Shown: positions 7,969 to 16,682 of the stretch, one piece after another
Layout of the letters: every line of letters starts with the position of its first letter
How positions within the stretch are numbered: the stretch's first letter is position 1
From: Achromobacter spanius
Lineage (GTDB): Bacteria > Pseudomonadota > Gammaproteobacteria > Burkholderiales > Burkholderiaceae_B
Assembly: GCF_003994415.1 (NCBI RefSeq)
Contig: NZ_CP034689.1
Coordinates: 6,014,001-6,078,000 of the forward strand
Length of the DNA stretch: 64,000 nucleotides
Direction of reading: 5' to 3'
Notes under the pieces: model-generated
What the model was told of the DNA's origin: nothing
Database searches by the model: none
What the model saw: only the letters and a program-made list of their open reading frames with translations
Translations under genes and position numbers: made by a program

Positions 7969-9204
7969 ATGAAATTGGCTTTCACCACCGGCCTGCTGTG
8001 CCTGGCCGGCATCGCCGCATCGGCGCACGCCGCACCCGTCAAGATCGGCCTGATCGAAACGCTGTCCGGCCCGCAGGCCTCGACCGGCCTGATGTTCCGC
8101 GCCGCCGTCAAATATGAGCTGGACCGCATCAACGCAGCGGGCGGCTGGAACGGCCAGCCGCTGGAACTGGTTGAGTTCGACAACCAGGGCGGCCCCGTGG
8201 GCGCGTCCGACCGCTTCCGCGCCGCCGCCGCCGAAGGCGTGCAGGTGCTGGTGCAGGGCTCGTCGTCGGCCATCTCGGGCCAACTGACCGAAGACGTGCG
8301 CAAGCACAACCTGCGCAACCCCGGCAAGGAAGTCGTCTTCCTGAACGTGGGTGGCGAAGCGCTGGAACTGACCGGCCAGAAGTGCCACTTCTACCACTTC
8401 CGTTTCACCACCAATGCCGACCTGCGGGTGAAGTCGCTGGCGTCAGTCATGTCGGCCGACGGCACGCTGGGCAAGCGCGTGTACGCCATCAACCAGAACT
8501 ATTCCTGGGGCCAGGACATGGAGGACGCCACCGAGCGTTTCGCCAAGCAATACGGCTATGAAGTGGTGGGCAAGACGCTGCACGAAGTCAACAAGATCCA
8601 GGACTTCGCACCCTACGTCGCGCGCATCCGCTCGGCCTCGCCCGACACCGTCATCACGGGCAACTGGTCCAACGACCTGCTGCTGTTGATGAAGGCCACG
8701 CAGGCCGGCGGCCTGAAGGTGCGTTTCGCCACCGTGTTCCTGGACCAGGTGGGCAACCTGGCCAACGCCGGCGAGGTGGCGATGGGGCATTACATCGCCC
8801 ATCCGTACAACATCGAAGCGGCGGGCGAAGAAGGCGCCAAGTTCGCCGAAGACTACAAGGCCAAGACGGGCCACTACCCCAGCTATACGGAACCGCAGAC
8901 GGTGATCGGCATGCGCTTTCTGGGTGAAGCACTGAAGCAGGTGCAGCCCCAGGACGGCAAGCTGTCCGTGCCGGCGTTGGCGAATGCGTTGGAGAAAGTC
9001 ACGTATACCTCGGCGCTGGGCAAGTACACGATGCGCGCCGAAGACCACCAGGTGCAGTTGCCGATGGTGGTGTCCAAGGTCAGCAAGAACGCCAAGTACA
9101 AGGCCGACGGCACGGACATGGGCTTCGAGCCGGTGAAGGTGTTGACGGCGGCGGACGTGTCGGCGCCAGTGCAGGCGACGTGCAAGATGAAGCGGCCGGG
9201 GTAG
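7969..9204 (+). CDS. ABC importer substrate-binding protein, branched-chain amino-acid type
   Basis: A periplasmic binding protein of the Leu/Ile/Val (Peripla_BP_6) family. A Sec signal peptide is clear: MKLAFTTGLLCLAGIAASAHA, cleavage after residue 21. The mature protein starts APVKIGLIETLSGPQAS, the usual opening strand of this family. It has 411 residues. The start is set by GGAGGAGACA nine bases upstream. The permeases and ATPases follow, separated by a large palindromic hairpin. The ligand is not predictable from sequence; the family also takes amides, aromatic acids and other small organic acids. Confidence 0.88.
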   Translation: MKLAFTTGLLCLAGIAASAHAAPVKIGLIETLSGPQASTGLMFRAAVKYELDRINAAGGWNGQPLELVEFDNQGGPVGASDRFRAAAAEGVQVLVQGSSSAISGQLTEDVRKHNLRNPGKEVVFLNVGGEALELTGQKCHFYHFRFTTNADLRVKSLASVMSADGTLGKRVYAINQNYSWGQDMEDATERFAKQYGYEVVGKTLHEVNKIQDFAPYVARIRSASPDTVITGNWSNDLLLLMKATQAGGLKVRFATVFLDQVGNLANAGEVAMGHYIAHPYNIEAAGEEGAKFAEDYKAKTGHYPSYTEPQTVIGMRFLGEALKQVQPQDGKLSVPALANALEKVTYTSALGKYTMRAEDHQVQLPMVVSKVSKNAKYKADGTDMGFEPVKVLTAADVSAPVQATCKMKRPG

Positions 9205-9212
9205 GGCTGCAT

Positions 9213-9342
9213 GATGGGTTGCGCGCGTTCGGGACTTGCGTACGTGGCGTGATTTTCGCGCGCTCCACCCATCCTACGTAGGATGGGTGGAGCGCGGCGA
9301 TGTCGCCCCGCGAACCCCGATTTGAACCGCGCGCAACCCATC
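9213..9342. repeat. two head-to-head copies of the 65-bp dispersed element
   Basis: One element (9213-9278, forward) and one inverted copy (9278-9342) abut. Together they form a perfect 38-bp palindrome at 9259-9296, two 19-base arms with no loop. The pair starts nine bases after the binding-protein stop and lies between it and the permease gene. A hairpin there would favour higher expression of the binding protein than of the membrane subunits, as REP hairpins do in other importer operons. Confidence 0.85.
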
Positions 9343-9430
9343 ACCCGCACCCCCAAAAAAACATGCTCCCCCGGCGCGGGCCGGCTCGCAACACGCCCCG
9401 CCGTCTTGACGCAAGAATGATGGATCAGAC

Positions 9431-10372
9431 ATGGAATACTTTACCGTCTCGCTGTTGAACGGCGTGATCTACGGCCTGCTGCTATTCATGGTGTCGGCGG
9501 GCCTGACGCTGATTTTCGGGATGATGGGCGTGCTGAATTTCGCGCACGCCTCGTTCTACATGATCGGCGCCTACGCCGCCTATACGCTTTCGCCCGTCAC
9601 CGGTTTCTGGACGGCGCTGGTGCTGGCCACCCTTATCGCGGGCGTGCTGGGCATGGGCGTTGAACGCTTTTTCCTGCGCCGCGTCCACAAGTTCGGCCAT
9701 GCGCAGGAACTGCTGGTCACTTTCGGGCTGGCCTTCATCGTGGCCGAGCTCATCAAGCTGTTCTACGGTGACTTCCCCGTTGACTACCGCGTTCCCCAAT
9801 TCCTGAACTTCGCGGCCTTTCGCGTGTTCGATGCGGACTACCCCTTCTACCGCCTCTTGATGGGCGGCGTGTCGCTGGCGATGTTCGCCGTCATCTACCT
9901 GCTGCTGTCGCGCACCCGCGTGGGCATCGTCGTGCGCTCGGCCATCTACCGGCCGCGCATGGCCGAAGCGCTGGGCCACAACGTGCCGCTCGTCTTCATG
10001 AGCGTGTTCGGCGTGGGCGCGGCCATGGCCGGCCTTGCCGGCGCGGTGGCGGGCGCGTTCTACACCACCAACCCCAACATGGCGCTTGAATTGGGCGTGC
10101 TGGTGTTCGTGGTGGTCGTCGTGGGCGGGCTGGGCTCGCTGGAAGGCGCCATGATCGCCTCGTTGCTGATCGGCCTGATCAGTTCGTTCTCGGTCGGTAT
10201 CGACGCCAGCCTGGCCTCGCTCTTCGGCCTGTTCGGCGCGGGCGAATGGGCCGAAAGCGTGGGCGGCCTGATGACCGTGAAGGTGTCCAGCCTGGCGGCC
10301 ACCCTGCCCTTCCTGCTGATGCTGGTGGTGCTGCTGGTCAAGCCGTCGGGGCTGAAGGGAGAGCAAGCATGA
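9431..10372 (+). CDS. ABC importer permease, LivH type
   Basis: An inner-membrane permease of the branched-chain amino-acid family, 313 residues with about eight hydrophobic segments. The opening LLNGVIYGLLLFMVSAGLTL and the IFGMMGVLNFAHASFYMIGAY stretch are typical of LivH. The conserved cytoplasmic EAA-like loop is around RMAEALGHNV near 175. The gene is preceded by the double repeat element. Its stop overlaps the next permease by ATGA. Confidence 0.88.
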   Translation: MEYFTVSLLNGVIYGLLLFMVSAGLTLIFGMMGVLNFAHASFYMIGAYAAYTLSPVTGFWTALVLATLIAGVLGMGVERFFLRRVHKFGHAQELLVTFGLAFIVAELIKLFYGDFPVDYRVPQFLNFAAFRVFDADYPFYRLLMGGVSLAMFAVIYLLLSRTRVGIVVRSAIYRPRMAEALGHNVPLVFMSVFGVGAAMAGLAGAVAGAFYTTNPNMALELGVLVFVVVVVGGLGSLEGAMIASLLIGLISSFSVGIDASLASLFGLFGAGEWAESVGGLMTVKVSSLAATLPFLLMLVVLLVKPSGLKGEQA

Positions 10373-11637
10373 GCCACACCCGTCTTGCCTCCGGCGCCTT
10401 GCTGCTGGCCCTGTGCGTGGCCGCGCTGTGCGCCTTGCCCTGGCTGTTGCCCCCGGGCCAGTTGGTGGCCGCCGTGCAGATGCTGATTGCCGCGCTCTTC
10501 GCCTGCGCCTTCAACCTGCTGGCCGGCCAGGGCGGCATGCTGTCCTTCGGCCATGCCGCCTACTTTGGCGTGGGCACCTTCGCCACCATCCACGCCATGA
10601 ACGCCCTGGGCGGCGCGGGCCTGTTGCCCACGCCCTTGATGCCGCTGGTGGGCGGCGTGGCCGGGCTGTTGTTCGGGCTGGTCGCCGGCTGGTTCGCCAC
10701 CATGCGTTCGGGCGTGTACTTTTCGATGATCACGTTGGCGCTGGCTGAACTGCTGCACGCGCTGGCGCCGCACCTGAAAGGTGTGTTCGGCGGCGAAGCG
10801 GGCGTGTCCGCCATGCGCATGCCGGCCTGGGGCTTTACCTTTGGTTCCGACATCGAGGTGTACTTCCTGGTGCTGGCCTGGGTGCTGATTTCGCTTGCCG
10901 CACTGTACGGCCTGACCCGCACGCCGCTGGGCCGCTTGACGCTGGGCCTGCGCGAAAACGCCAACCGCCTGCGCTACCTGGGCTACCGCCCGCACACGCT
11001 CAAGACCATGGTGTTCGCCTTGTCGGCCATGTTCGCCGGCATCGCGGGCGGCTTGCAGGGTTTGAACATCGAAGCCGGCAACTACGTGCTGTTCGAGGTC
11101 AAGCTGTCCACCGACGCCGTGCTGTTCGCCTACATCGGCGGCGTGAATGCCTTCCTGGGCCCGGTGCTGGGCGCCGCCGTGCTGACGTTCCTGTCGCAGA
11201 CGCTGGCCGACATCACGCGCTCGTGGCTGCTGTACCAAGGCGTGCTGTTTGTGCTGGTGATGCTGTTCGTGCCCGATGGTTTGGTGGGCCTGGTGCAGCG
11301 CGCCGCCAAGTCGCTGCGTGAACGCGGCCTGGCCAACTGGCTGCCGCGCGCGCTGGTGTCGGTGGCGGGCGGCCTGCTGTTGACTGCCGCCACCGTGTTC
11401 TCGGTGGAACTGCTGCAACGCATGTTCGCGCGCGACTACCGTTCGCTGCTGGCCATGAACCCCGACGCCGGTTGGCCTGCCATCCCCCTGTTCGGCCACG
11501 ACTGGGCGCCGCTGGCCTTGTCGACCTGGCTGGTGCCAGTGACGCTGTTCGCCTTGGGGCTGGCGGCCTGCCGCTGGGCGCTGGCCCTGTGGCGCAACGA
11601 CGGCGATGCCGCCCCCGTGCTGGAGCCCGCAAAATGA
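10369..11637 (+). CDS. ABC importer permease, LivM type
   Basis: The second permease of the importer. GQGGMLSFGHAAYFGVGTF near residues 48-66 is the LivM signature, and LRENANRLRYLGY near 200 is the coupling loop. It has 422 residues, longer than many LivM proteins (about 320). The extra part is a C-terminal region with an added hydrophobic segment after residue 335. It starts within the stop of the LivH-type gene and overlaps the ATPase gene by four bases, so translation is coupled along the operon. Confidence 0.87.
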   Translation: MSHTRLASGALLLALCVAALCALPWLLPPGQLVAAVQMLIAALFACAFNLLAGQGGMLSFGHAAYFGVGTFATIHAMNALGGAGLLPTPLMPLVGGVAGLLFGLVAGWFATMRSGVYFSMITLALAELLHALAPHLKGVFGGEAGVSAMRMPAWGFTFGSDIEVYFLVLAWVLISLAALYGLTRTPLGRLTLGLRENANRLRYLGYRPHTLKTMVFALSAMFAGIAGGLQGLNIEAGNYVLFEVKLSTDAVLFAYIGGVNAFLGPVLGAAVLTFLSQTLADITRSWLLYQGVLFVLVMLFVPDGLVGLVQRAAKSLRERGLANWLPRALVSVAGGLLLTAATVFSVELLQRMFARDYRSLLAMNPDAGWPAIPLFGHDWAPLALSTWLVPVTLFALGLAACRWALALWRNDGDAAPVLEPAK

Positions 11638-12386
11638 GCCACGACATCCTGACCCTGACCGATGTGCGCAAGTCCTTTGGCCAAGCGGAAATCATCCAAG
11701 GCGTGAACCTGGCCGTCGAAGCCGGTGAACGCCATGCGGTCATCGGCCCCAACGGCGCCGGCAAGTCCACGCTGTTCCACCTGATGTCGGGCTCGTTCGC
11801 GCCCACCTCGGGCAACATCAACCTGCGCTCGCAATCCATCGGCGGCCTGACGCCCGAAGCCATCAACCGGCTGGGGCTGGCGCGTTCGTTCCAGATCACC
11901 AATGTGTTCCCGCGCCTGTCCGTGCGTGAAAACCTGCGCCTGGCCGTGCAGCGCATGCACGGGCTGGTCTACAACTTCTGGCGGCCCATCGCGCGCAACC
12001 GGGCGGTGAACGAAGACGTGGACCGTCTGCTGGAAAAAGTACGCCTGACGCCCAAGCAACACACCGCCGCGGGCGACCTGAATTATTCCGAACAGCGCTC
12101 GCTGGAAATCGGCATGACGCTGGCCTCGCGCCCCAAGGTCATCCTGCTGGATGAACCCATGGCCGGCATGTCGCAGCACGAAGTCGATTACACGGTGGAA
12201 CTCATCAAGGACGTCACGCGCGACTGCACCTTGCTGATCGTCGAACACGACATGCAGGTGGTGTTTTCCTTGGCCGACCGCATCAGCGTGCTGGTGTATG
12301 GCGAAATCCTGGCCACCGGCACGCCCGCCGACATCCGTGGCGACGCCCGCGTGCGCGAAGCCTATCTGGGAGAGGAAACGGTATGA
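11634..12386 (+). CDS. ABC importer ATPase, LivG type
   Basis: The first ATPase of the importer, 250 residues. Walker A is GPNGAGKST near residue 38. The signature region is LNYSEQRSLEIGMTLA instead of the canonical LSGGQ, a variant common among LivG homologues. Walker B is VILLDEPMAGM, and the H-loop lies in IVEHDMQVV. It overlaps both neighbours by four bases. Confidence 0.88.
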   Translation: MSHDILTLTDVRKSFGQAEIIQGVNLAVEAGERHAVIGPNGAGKSTLFHLMSGSFAPTSGNINLRSQSIGGLTPEAINRLGLARSFQITNVFPRLSVRENLRLAVQRMHGLVYNFWRPIARNRAVNEDVDRLLEKVRLTPKQHTAAGDLNYSEQRSLEIGMTLASRPKVILLDEPMAGMSQHEVDYTVELIKDVTRDCTLLIVEHDMQVVFSLADRISVLVYGEILATGTPADIRGDARVREAYLGEETV

Positions 12387-13126
12387 GTATTGACACAACC
12401 CCGCACCCAACCCCTTCATCGCCCCTGCTCAGCCTGCAAGGCGTGCATGCGCACTACGGCAAGAGCCACATCCTGCATGGCATCGACCTGTCCATCGGGC
12501 GCGGCGAAGTCGTCAGCCTGCTGGGCCGCAACGGCGCGGGCCGCTCCACCACCCTGAAGAGCATCATGGGTTTGGTGGACGTGACCGGTGGCCGCATCGC
12601 CATTGAAGGGCGCGACATCACCAACAAGCGCCCCTTTGAAATCGCGCGCGCCGGGCTGGGCTTTGTGCCGGAAGAACGCGAGGTCTTCGCCAACCTGACC
12701 GTGGACGAAAACCTGCGCATGGGCGAACAGCCCAAGCGCGACGACGCGCCGCACTGGACCGCCGCGCAAATGTTCGACTATTTCCCGCGCCTGAAGGAAC
12801 GCAGCAACACCCGCGCCGGCAACCTGTCGGGTGGCGAACAGCAGATGCTGACCATGTGCCGTTCGCTGCTGGGCAACCCCAAGGTGATGCTGATCGACGA
12901 ACCCACCGAAGGGTTGGCGCCGAAGATCGTGGAAGTGATTGCTGACGTGATCCGCGATATCCACAAGCGCGGCGTATCAGTCGTGCTGGTGGAACAGAAG
13001 CTGACGATTGCGCTGAAAGTGTCAACGCGCGTCAGCGTCATGGGCCATGGCCGCATCGTGTTCGAAGGACCGCCCGCGCAGTTGCATGAGCGCCAGGACG
13101 TCGTCCAGGAATGGCTGGCGGTCTGA
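12383..13126 (+). CDS. ABC importer ATPase, LivF type, with Arg in Walker A
   Basis: The second ATPase, 247 residues. It has LSGGEQQML as signature, LIDEPTEGLAP as Walker B and VEQKL as H-loop, all typical of LivF. Walker A reads GRNGAGRST: the catalytic lysine is replaced by arginine. This substitution is seen in a subgroup of LivF-like ATPases, so it may be tolerated in one half of an asymmetric dimer with the LivG-type partner rather than signal a dead protein. Confidence 0.88.
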   Translation: MSIDTTPHPTPSSPLLSLQGVHAHYGKSHILHGIDLSIGRGEVVSLLGRNGAGRSTTLKSIMGLVDVTGGRIAIEGRDITNKRPFEIARAGLGFVPEEREVFANLTVDENLRMGEQPKRDDAPHWTAAQMFDYFPRLKERSNTRAGNLSGGEQQMLTMCRSLLGNPKVMLIDEPTEGLAPKIVEVIADVIRDIHKRGVSVVLVEQKLTIALKVSTRVSVMGHGRIVFEGPPAQLHERQDVVQEWLAV

Positions 13127-13163
13127 CCGCCGCCCGTACGCAAATCCTCTACAGGCACCTATC

Positions 13164-13967
13164 TTGGACCACACTCCCTTGGACCACCCCACAGAAGTCA
13201 TTCACAGCGAACTGCGCGGCCAGCGCGTCGTCATTACCGGCGGCGCCAAGGGCATCGGCTTTTCCACCGCGCAAGCCTTCGTGCGCCAAGGCGCGCGCGT
13301 GGCCTTGCTGGACATGGACGCCGCCGCGCTGGACGCCGCCGTGGCGGAACTGACAGCGGCGGGCGGCGACGCCATGGCCGTGCAGGCCTCCGTGACCGAC
13401 GCCGACGCGGTCGAGCGCGCGTTCGCCCAGGTCGAACAGGCCTGGGGCGGCATCGACGTATTGATCAACAACGCCGGCATCTCCGCCAACAAACCCACGC
13501 TGGAAGTCACCGTGGACGAATGGCGCCGCGCTGTCGACATCAACCTGACAGGCGTATTTCTTTGCGCCCAGGCGGCTGGCCGCCGCATGGTGCCGGCCGG
13601 CTCGGGCTGCATCATCAACCTGGCCTCGATGTACGGCGTAGTGGCCGCGCCCGACCGCGCCGCCTACTGCGCCACCAAGGGCGCCGTTGTGCTCTTGACC
13701 GAAACGCTGGCGGTGGAATGGGGCCCGATGGGGGTGCGCGTGAACGCGCTCGCGCCCGGCTACGTGGAAACCGACCTGGTGCGTGACCTGGCGGCGCGCG
13801 GCCGTCTTGACCCCGAACGTCTCAAGCAGCGCACGCCCTTGCGACGCATGGCGCAGCCGGCCGAAATGGCCGACCTGGCGGTGTTCCTGGCATCGCGCCA
13901 GGCCGCCTACATCACCGGACACACCCTGGTGGCCGATGGCGGTTGGAGCCGCTACAGCTACCTTTAA
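13164..13967 (+). CDS. SDR-family oxidoreductase (3-oxoacyl-ACP-reductase-like)
   Basis: A short-chain dehydrogenase with TGGAKGIG, NNAGIS and the catalytic YCATKGAV. The aspartate in LLDMD points to NAD. No ATG occurs at a sensible place; I chose TTG at 13164, which gives about 20 residues before the first strand. A second TTG at 13179 is also possible. It follows the LivF-type gene by 37 bases and precedes the dehydrogenase complex, so it is probably the second dehydrogenase step of the same pathway. Confidence 0.78.
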   Translation: MDHTPLDHPTEVIHSELRGQRVVITGGAKGIGFSTAQAFVRQGARVALLDMDAAALDAAVAELTAAGGDAMAVQASVTDADAVERAFAQVEQAWGGIDVLINNAGISANKPTLEVTVDEWRRAVDINLTGVFLCAQAAGRRMVPAGSGCIINLASMYGVVAAPDRAAYCATKGAVVLLTETLAVEWGPMGVRVNALAPGYVETDLVRDLAARGRLDPERLKQRTPLRRMAQPAEMADLAVFLASRQAAYITGHTLVADGGWSRYSYL

Positions 13968-14003
13968 TCGTACTGACGCTAAAAACATTCTGGAGACACA
14001 CTC

Positions 14004-16187
14004 ATGGCCACCTACCAACCGCTTGAGCCCCAAGCGCCCTGGCGGCAACTGACGGTTGACGCGGGCGACTGGCAGCAGGCGGACCCCGCCTTGCTCGGCA
14101 CCATGCTGACCCAGTTGCACTGGATACGCGCCTTTGAAGAGGCCGTGCTGGAACTGGCCGCCGAAGGCCTGGTGCACGGCCCCGCGCACTCGTCCGTGGG
14201 CCAGGAAGGCGGCGCGGTCGGTTCCGTGCTGGCCTTGGGCGCGGGCGACCAGATCAACGGCTCGCATCGCGGGCACCATCAGTTTCTGGCCAAGGCGCTG
14301 CAACACGTCGCCCCGCTGGGCCTGGACCCGCGCAACCCGCTCACGCCCGCCATCGACGAGGTGCTGCAAAAAACGCTGGCCGAGATCATGGGCCTGGCGC
14401 AAGGGTTCTGCCGGGGCCGTGGGGGCAGCATGCACCTGCGCTGGCTGGAAGCGGGCGCGCTGGGCACCAACGCCATCGTGGGCGGCGGCGTGCCGCTGGC
14501 GGCGGGCGCGGGCTGGGCGCACAAGCACGCGGGCACCGACCGCGTGGCCGTCACCTACTTCGGCGACGGCGCGGTAAACATCGGGTCCGTGCTGGAAACG
14601 ATGAACCTGACCGCCGCGTGGAAAACGCCGCTGTGCTTCTTCATCGAAAACAACCGCTACGCCGTGTCCACCACGGTGGAAGAGTCCACCGCCGAACCGC
14701 GCCTGTCGGCACGCGGCCTGGCCTTCAACATTCCATCGTGGAAGGTGGACGGCATGGATCCGCTGGCCGTGCATCTGGCCATGTCGGAAGCCGTGGCGCA
14801 CATGCGCGCCGGCAACGGCCCGACCATCGTGGAAGTGGACGTGTACCGCTTCTTCCACCAGAACGGCCCGTTTCCCGGCAGCGCATTTGGCTACCGCACG
14901 AAAGACGAAGAAGCACAGTGGCGCCGCCGCGATCCCTTGGACAAGATCGCCACCGAAATGCTGGGCCGCCAACTGATCACGCAAGCGGAAGTGGACGCGC
15001 TGCGCCAGCGCTGCAAGGACGTCATGAAAGACGTGTGCGGCCGCCTGACCGAAGCGGCGGACGGCGGCAAGCGCCGCGTGCGCGCCGACCTTTGGCCGCG
15101 CCCGGACTTCCGCGACGTGGGCCTGCGCAGTGATGGGTCCGAACTGGCCGGCCTGCGCTATCAGGACGCCGACGACTACACGGGCACCAAGGTCGAACGC
15201 AAGTTCGTCGACGCCGTGGCCGACGTGCTGGACCGCCGCATGGAAACCGACCCCGGCGTCGTGGTGCTGGGCGAAGACGTGCACCGCTTGAAGGGCGGCA
15301 CCAACGGCGCCACGCGCGGCCTGAAGGACAAGTACCCCGACCGCGTGCTGGGCACCCCGATTTCCGAGAACGCCTTCGCCGGCTTGGGCGGCGGGCTGGC
15401 CATGGACGGGCGCTACAAGCCCATCGTTGAATTCATGTACCCCGACTTCATGTGGGTGGCGGCCGACCAGATCTTCAACCAGATCGGCAAGGCGCGCCAT
15501 ATGTTCGGCGGCGATATCGACGTGCCCTTCGTGCTGCGCACCAAGGTCGCGATGGGCACGGGCTACGGCTCGCAGCATTCGATGGACCCGGCCGGCATCT
15601 TCGCCACCGCGCCGGGCTGGCGCATCGTGGCGCCGTCCACGCCTTACGACTACGTGGGTCTGATGAACACCGCGCTGGCCTCCAAGGACCCGGTGCTGGT
15701 CATTGAACATGTGGACTTGTATGCGTCGTCGGGCGAAGTGGCCGATGGCGATCTGGACTACGCCATTCCGTTTGGCCGCGCCCGCGTGCGCCGCGAGGGC
15801 GGCAAGGTCACCATCCTGACCTACCTGTCGATGGTCAGCCGCGCGCTCAAGGCGGCCGAGGAAGCAGGCGTGGACGCCGAAGTGATCGACCTGCGCACGC
15901 TGGACCGCGCCAGCCTCGATTGGGACACCATCGGCGCCAGCATCCAGAAGACCAACAACGTGCTGATCGTGGAGCAAGGCGCGCGCGGCACGTCCTACGG
16001 CGCGATGCTGTCCGACGAAATCCAGCGCCGCTACTTCGATTGGCTGGATCAGCCGATCAAGCGCGTCACTGGCGGCGAAGCCTCGCCCAGCATCTCGAAG
16101 GTGCTGGAACGCGCGGCGTTCGCCGACACCGAGGAAGTGCTGGCGGGCCTGGCAGACGTGCTGGCTGATCTGGGAGAACAGGCATGA
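14004..16187 (+). CDS. thiamine-diphosphate-dependent dehydrogenase E1, fused alpha and beta subunits
   Basis: E1 decarboxylates a 2-oxo acid, or cleaves acetoin-type hydroxyketones, and passes the acyl group to the lipoyl arm of E2. Residues 1 to about 360 match the alpha subunit, with the thiamine motif GDGAVNIGSVLETMN near 190 and ENNRYAVST. Residues from about 385 match the transketolase-like beta subunit (VVLGEDVHRLKGGTNG; later YASSGEVADGD). Separate genes are usual; 727 residues shows a true fusion. GGAG lies upstream of the start. The stop overlaps the next gene by ATGA. Confidence 0.85.
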   Translation: MATYQPLEPQAPWRQLTVDAGDWQQADPALLGTMLTQLHWIRAFEEAVLELAAEGLVHGPAHSSVGQEGGAVGSVLALGAGDQINGSHRGHHQFLAKALQHVAPLGLDPRNPLTPAIDEVLQKTLAEIMGLAQGFCRGRGGSMHLRWLEAGALGTNAIVGGGVPLAAGAGWAHKHAGTDRVAVTYFGDGAVNIGSVLETMNLTAAWKTPLCFFIENNRYAVSTTVEESTAEPRLSARGLAFNIPSWKVDGMDPLAVHLAMSEAVAHMRAGNGPTIVEVDVYRFFHQNGPFPGSAFGYRTKDEEAQWRRRDPLDKIATEMLGRQLITQAEVDALRQRCKDVMKDVCGRLTEAADGGKRRVRADLWPRPDFRDVGLRSDGSELAGLRYQDADDYTGTKVERKFVDAVADVLDRRMETDPGVVVLGEDVHRLKGGTNGATRGLKDKYPDRVLGTPISENAFAGLGGGLAMDGRYKPIVEFMYPDFMWVAADQIFNQIGKARHMFGGDIDVPFVLRTKVAMGTGYGSQHSMDPAGIFATAPGWRIVAPSTPYDYVGLMNTALASKDPVLVIEHVDLYASSGEVADGDLDYAIPFGRARVRREGGKVTILTYLSMVSRALKAAEEAGVDAEVIDLRTLDRASLDWDTIGASIQKTNNVLIVEQGARGTSYGAMLSDEIQRRYFDWLDQPIKRVTGGEASPSISKVLERAAFADTEEVLAGLADVLADLGEQA

Positions 16188-16672
16188 GCGCACTGCACAT
16201 GACCGTGCCGATGGAAGTCGGCATCTGCTGCCAGGACCTGGACGCGCTGCTGGCGTTCTACACGGACGTCGTCGGCCTGACGCTGATAAACCGCGTGAGC
16301 GTGCCGGCCGACAAGGCGCGCGCGACCGGGCTGACCGCGCACGGCTACGACGTGGCGCGCTTGCAGACGCCTTACGGCGAACGCATCAAGCTGCTGCAAC
16401 CCAGCGTGGCGCCTGACGCCGCCGTGCGCGGCGCGGCCATCCTGGACCGCCAGGGCGCCACCTACCTGACCTTTATCGTGCGCGACCTGGCCGGCGTGGT
16501 GCGCGGCCTGCAAGCCCGTGGCGTGGTGTTCGACAGCGAACCCGCGCCGATGGAAGTGCGCCCCGGCACCTGGCTGGCATTCTTCCGCGACCCCGAAGGC
16601 AACGTGCTGGAACTGGTCGAATACGACGATCCCGCCGCCTACCGGCCCGACCTGGCCGCCGCCGCTAACTAG
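16184..16672 (+). CDS. VOC/glyoxalase-family protein
   Basis: A vicinal-oxygen-chelate fold of 162 residues. The beta-alpha-beta-beta-beta modules are visible with DLDALLAFYTDVVGL at the start and FRDPEGNVLELVEY at the end, where the last Glu is a usual metal ligand. It overlaps the E1 gene and ends ten bases before E2, so it sits inside the operon of the complex. A lyase, epimerase or dioxygenase acting on a pathway intermediate is possible; the sequence does not say which. Confidence 0.75.
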   Translation: MSALHMTVPMEVGICCQDLDALLAFYTDVVGLTLINRVSVPADKARATGLTAHGYDVARLQTPYGERIKLLQPSVAPDAAVRGAAILDRQGATYLTFIVRDLAGVVRGLQARGVVFDSEPAPMEVRPGTWLAFFRDPEGNVLELVEYDDPAAYRPDLAAAAN

Positions 16673-16682
16673 GACGAACATC

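Noticed and set aside
13149..16193. 1014-residue minus-strand open frame opposite the E1 gene
   Set aside because: It is rich in His, Ala, Arg and Gln, typical of the antisense shadow of a GC-rich gene, and the plus strand encodes clear SDR and E1 proteins.
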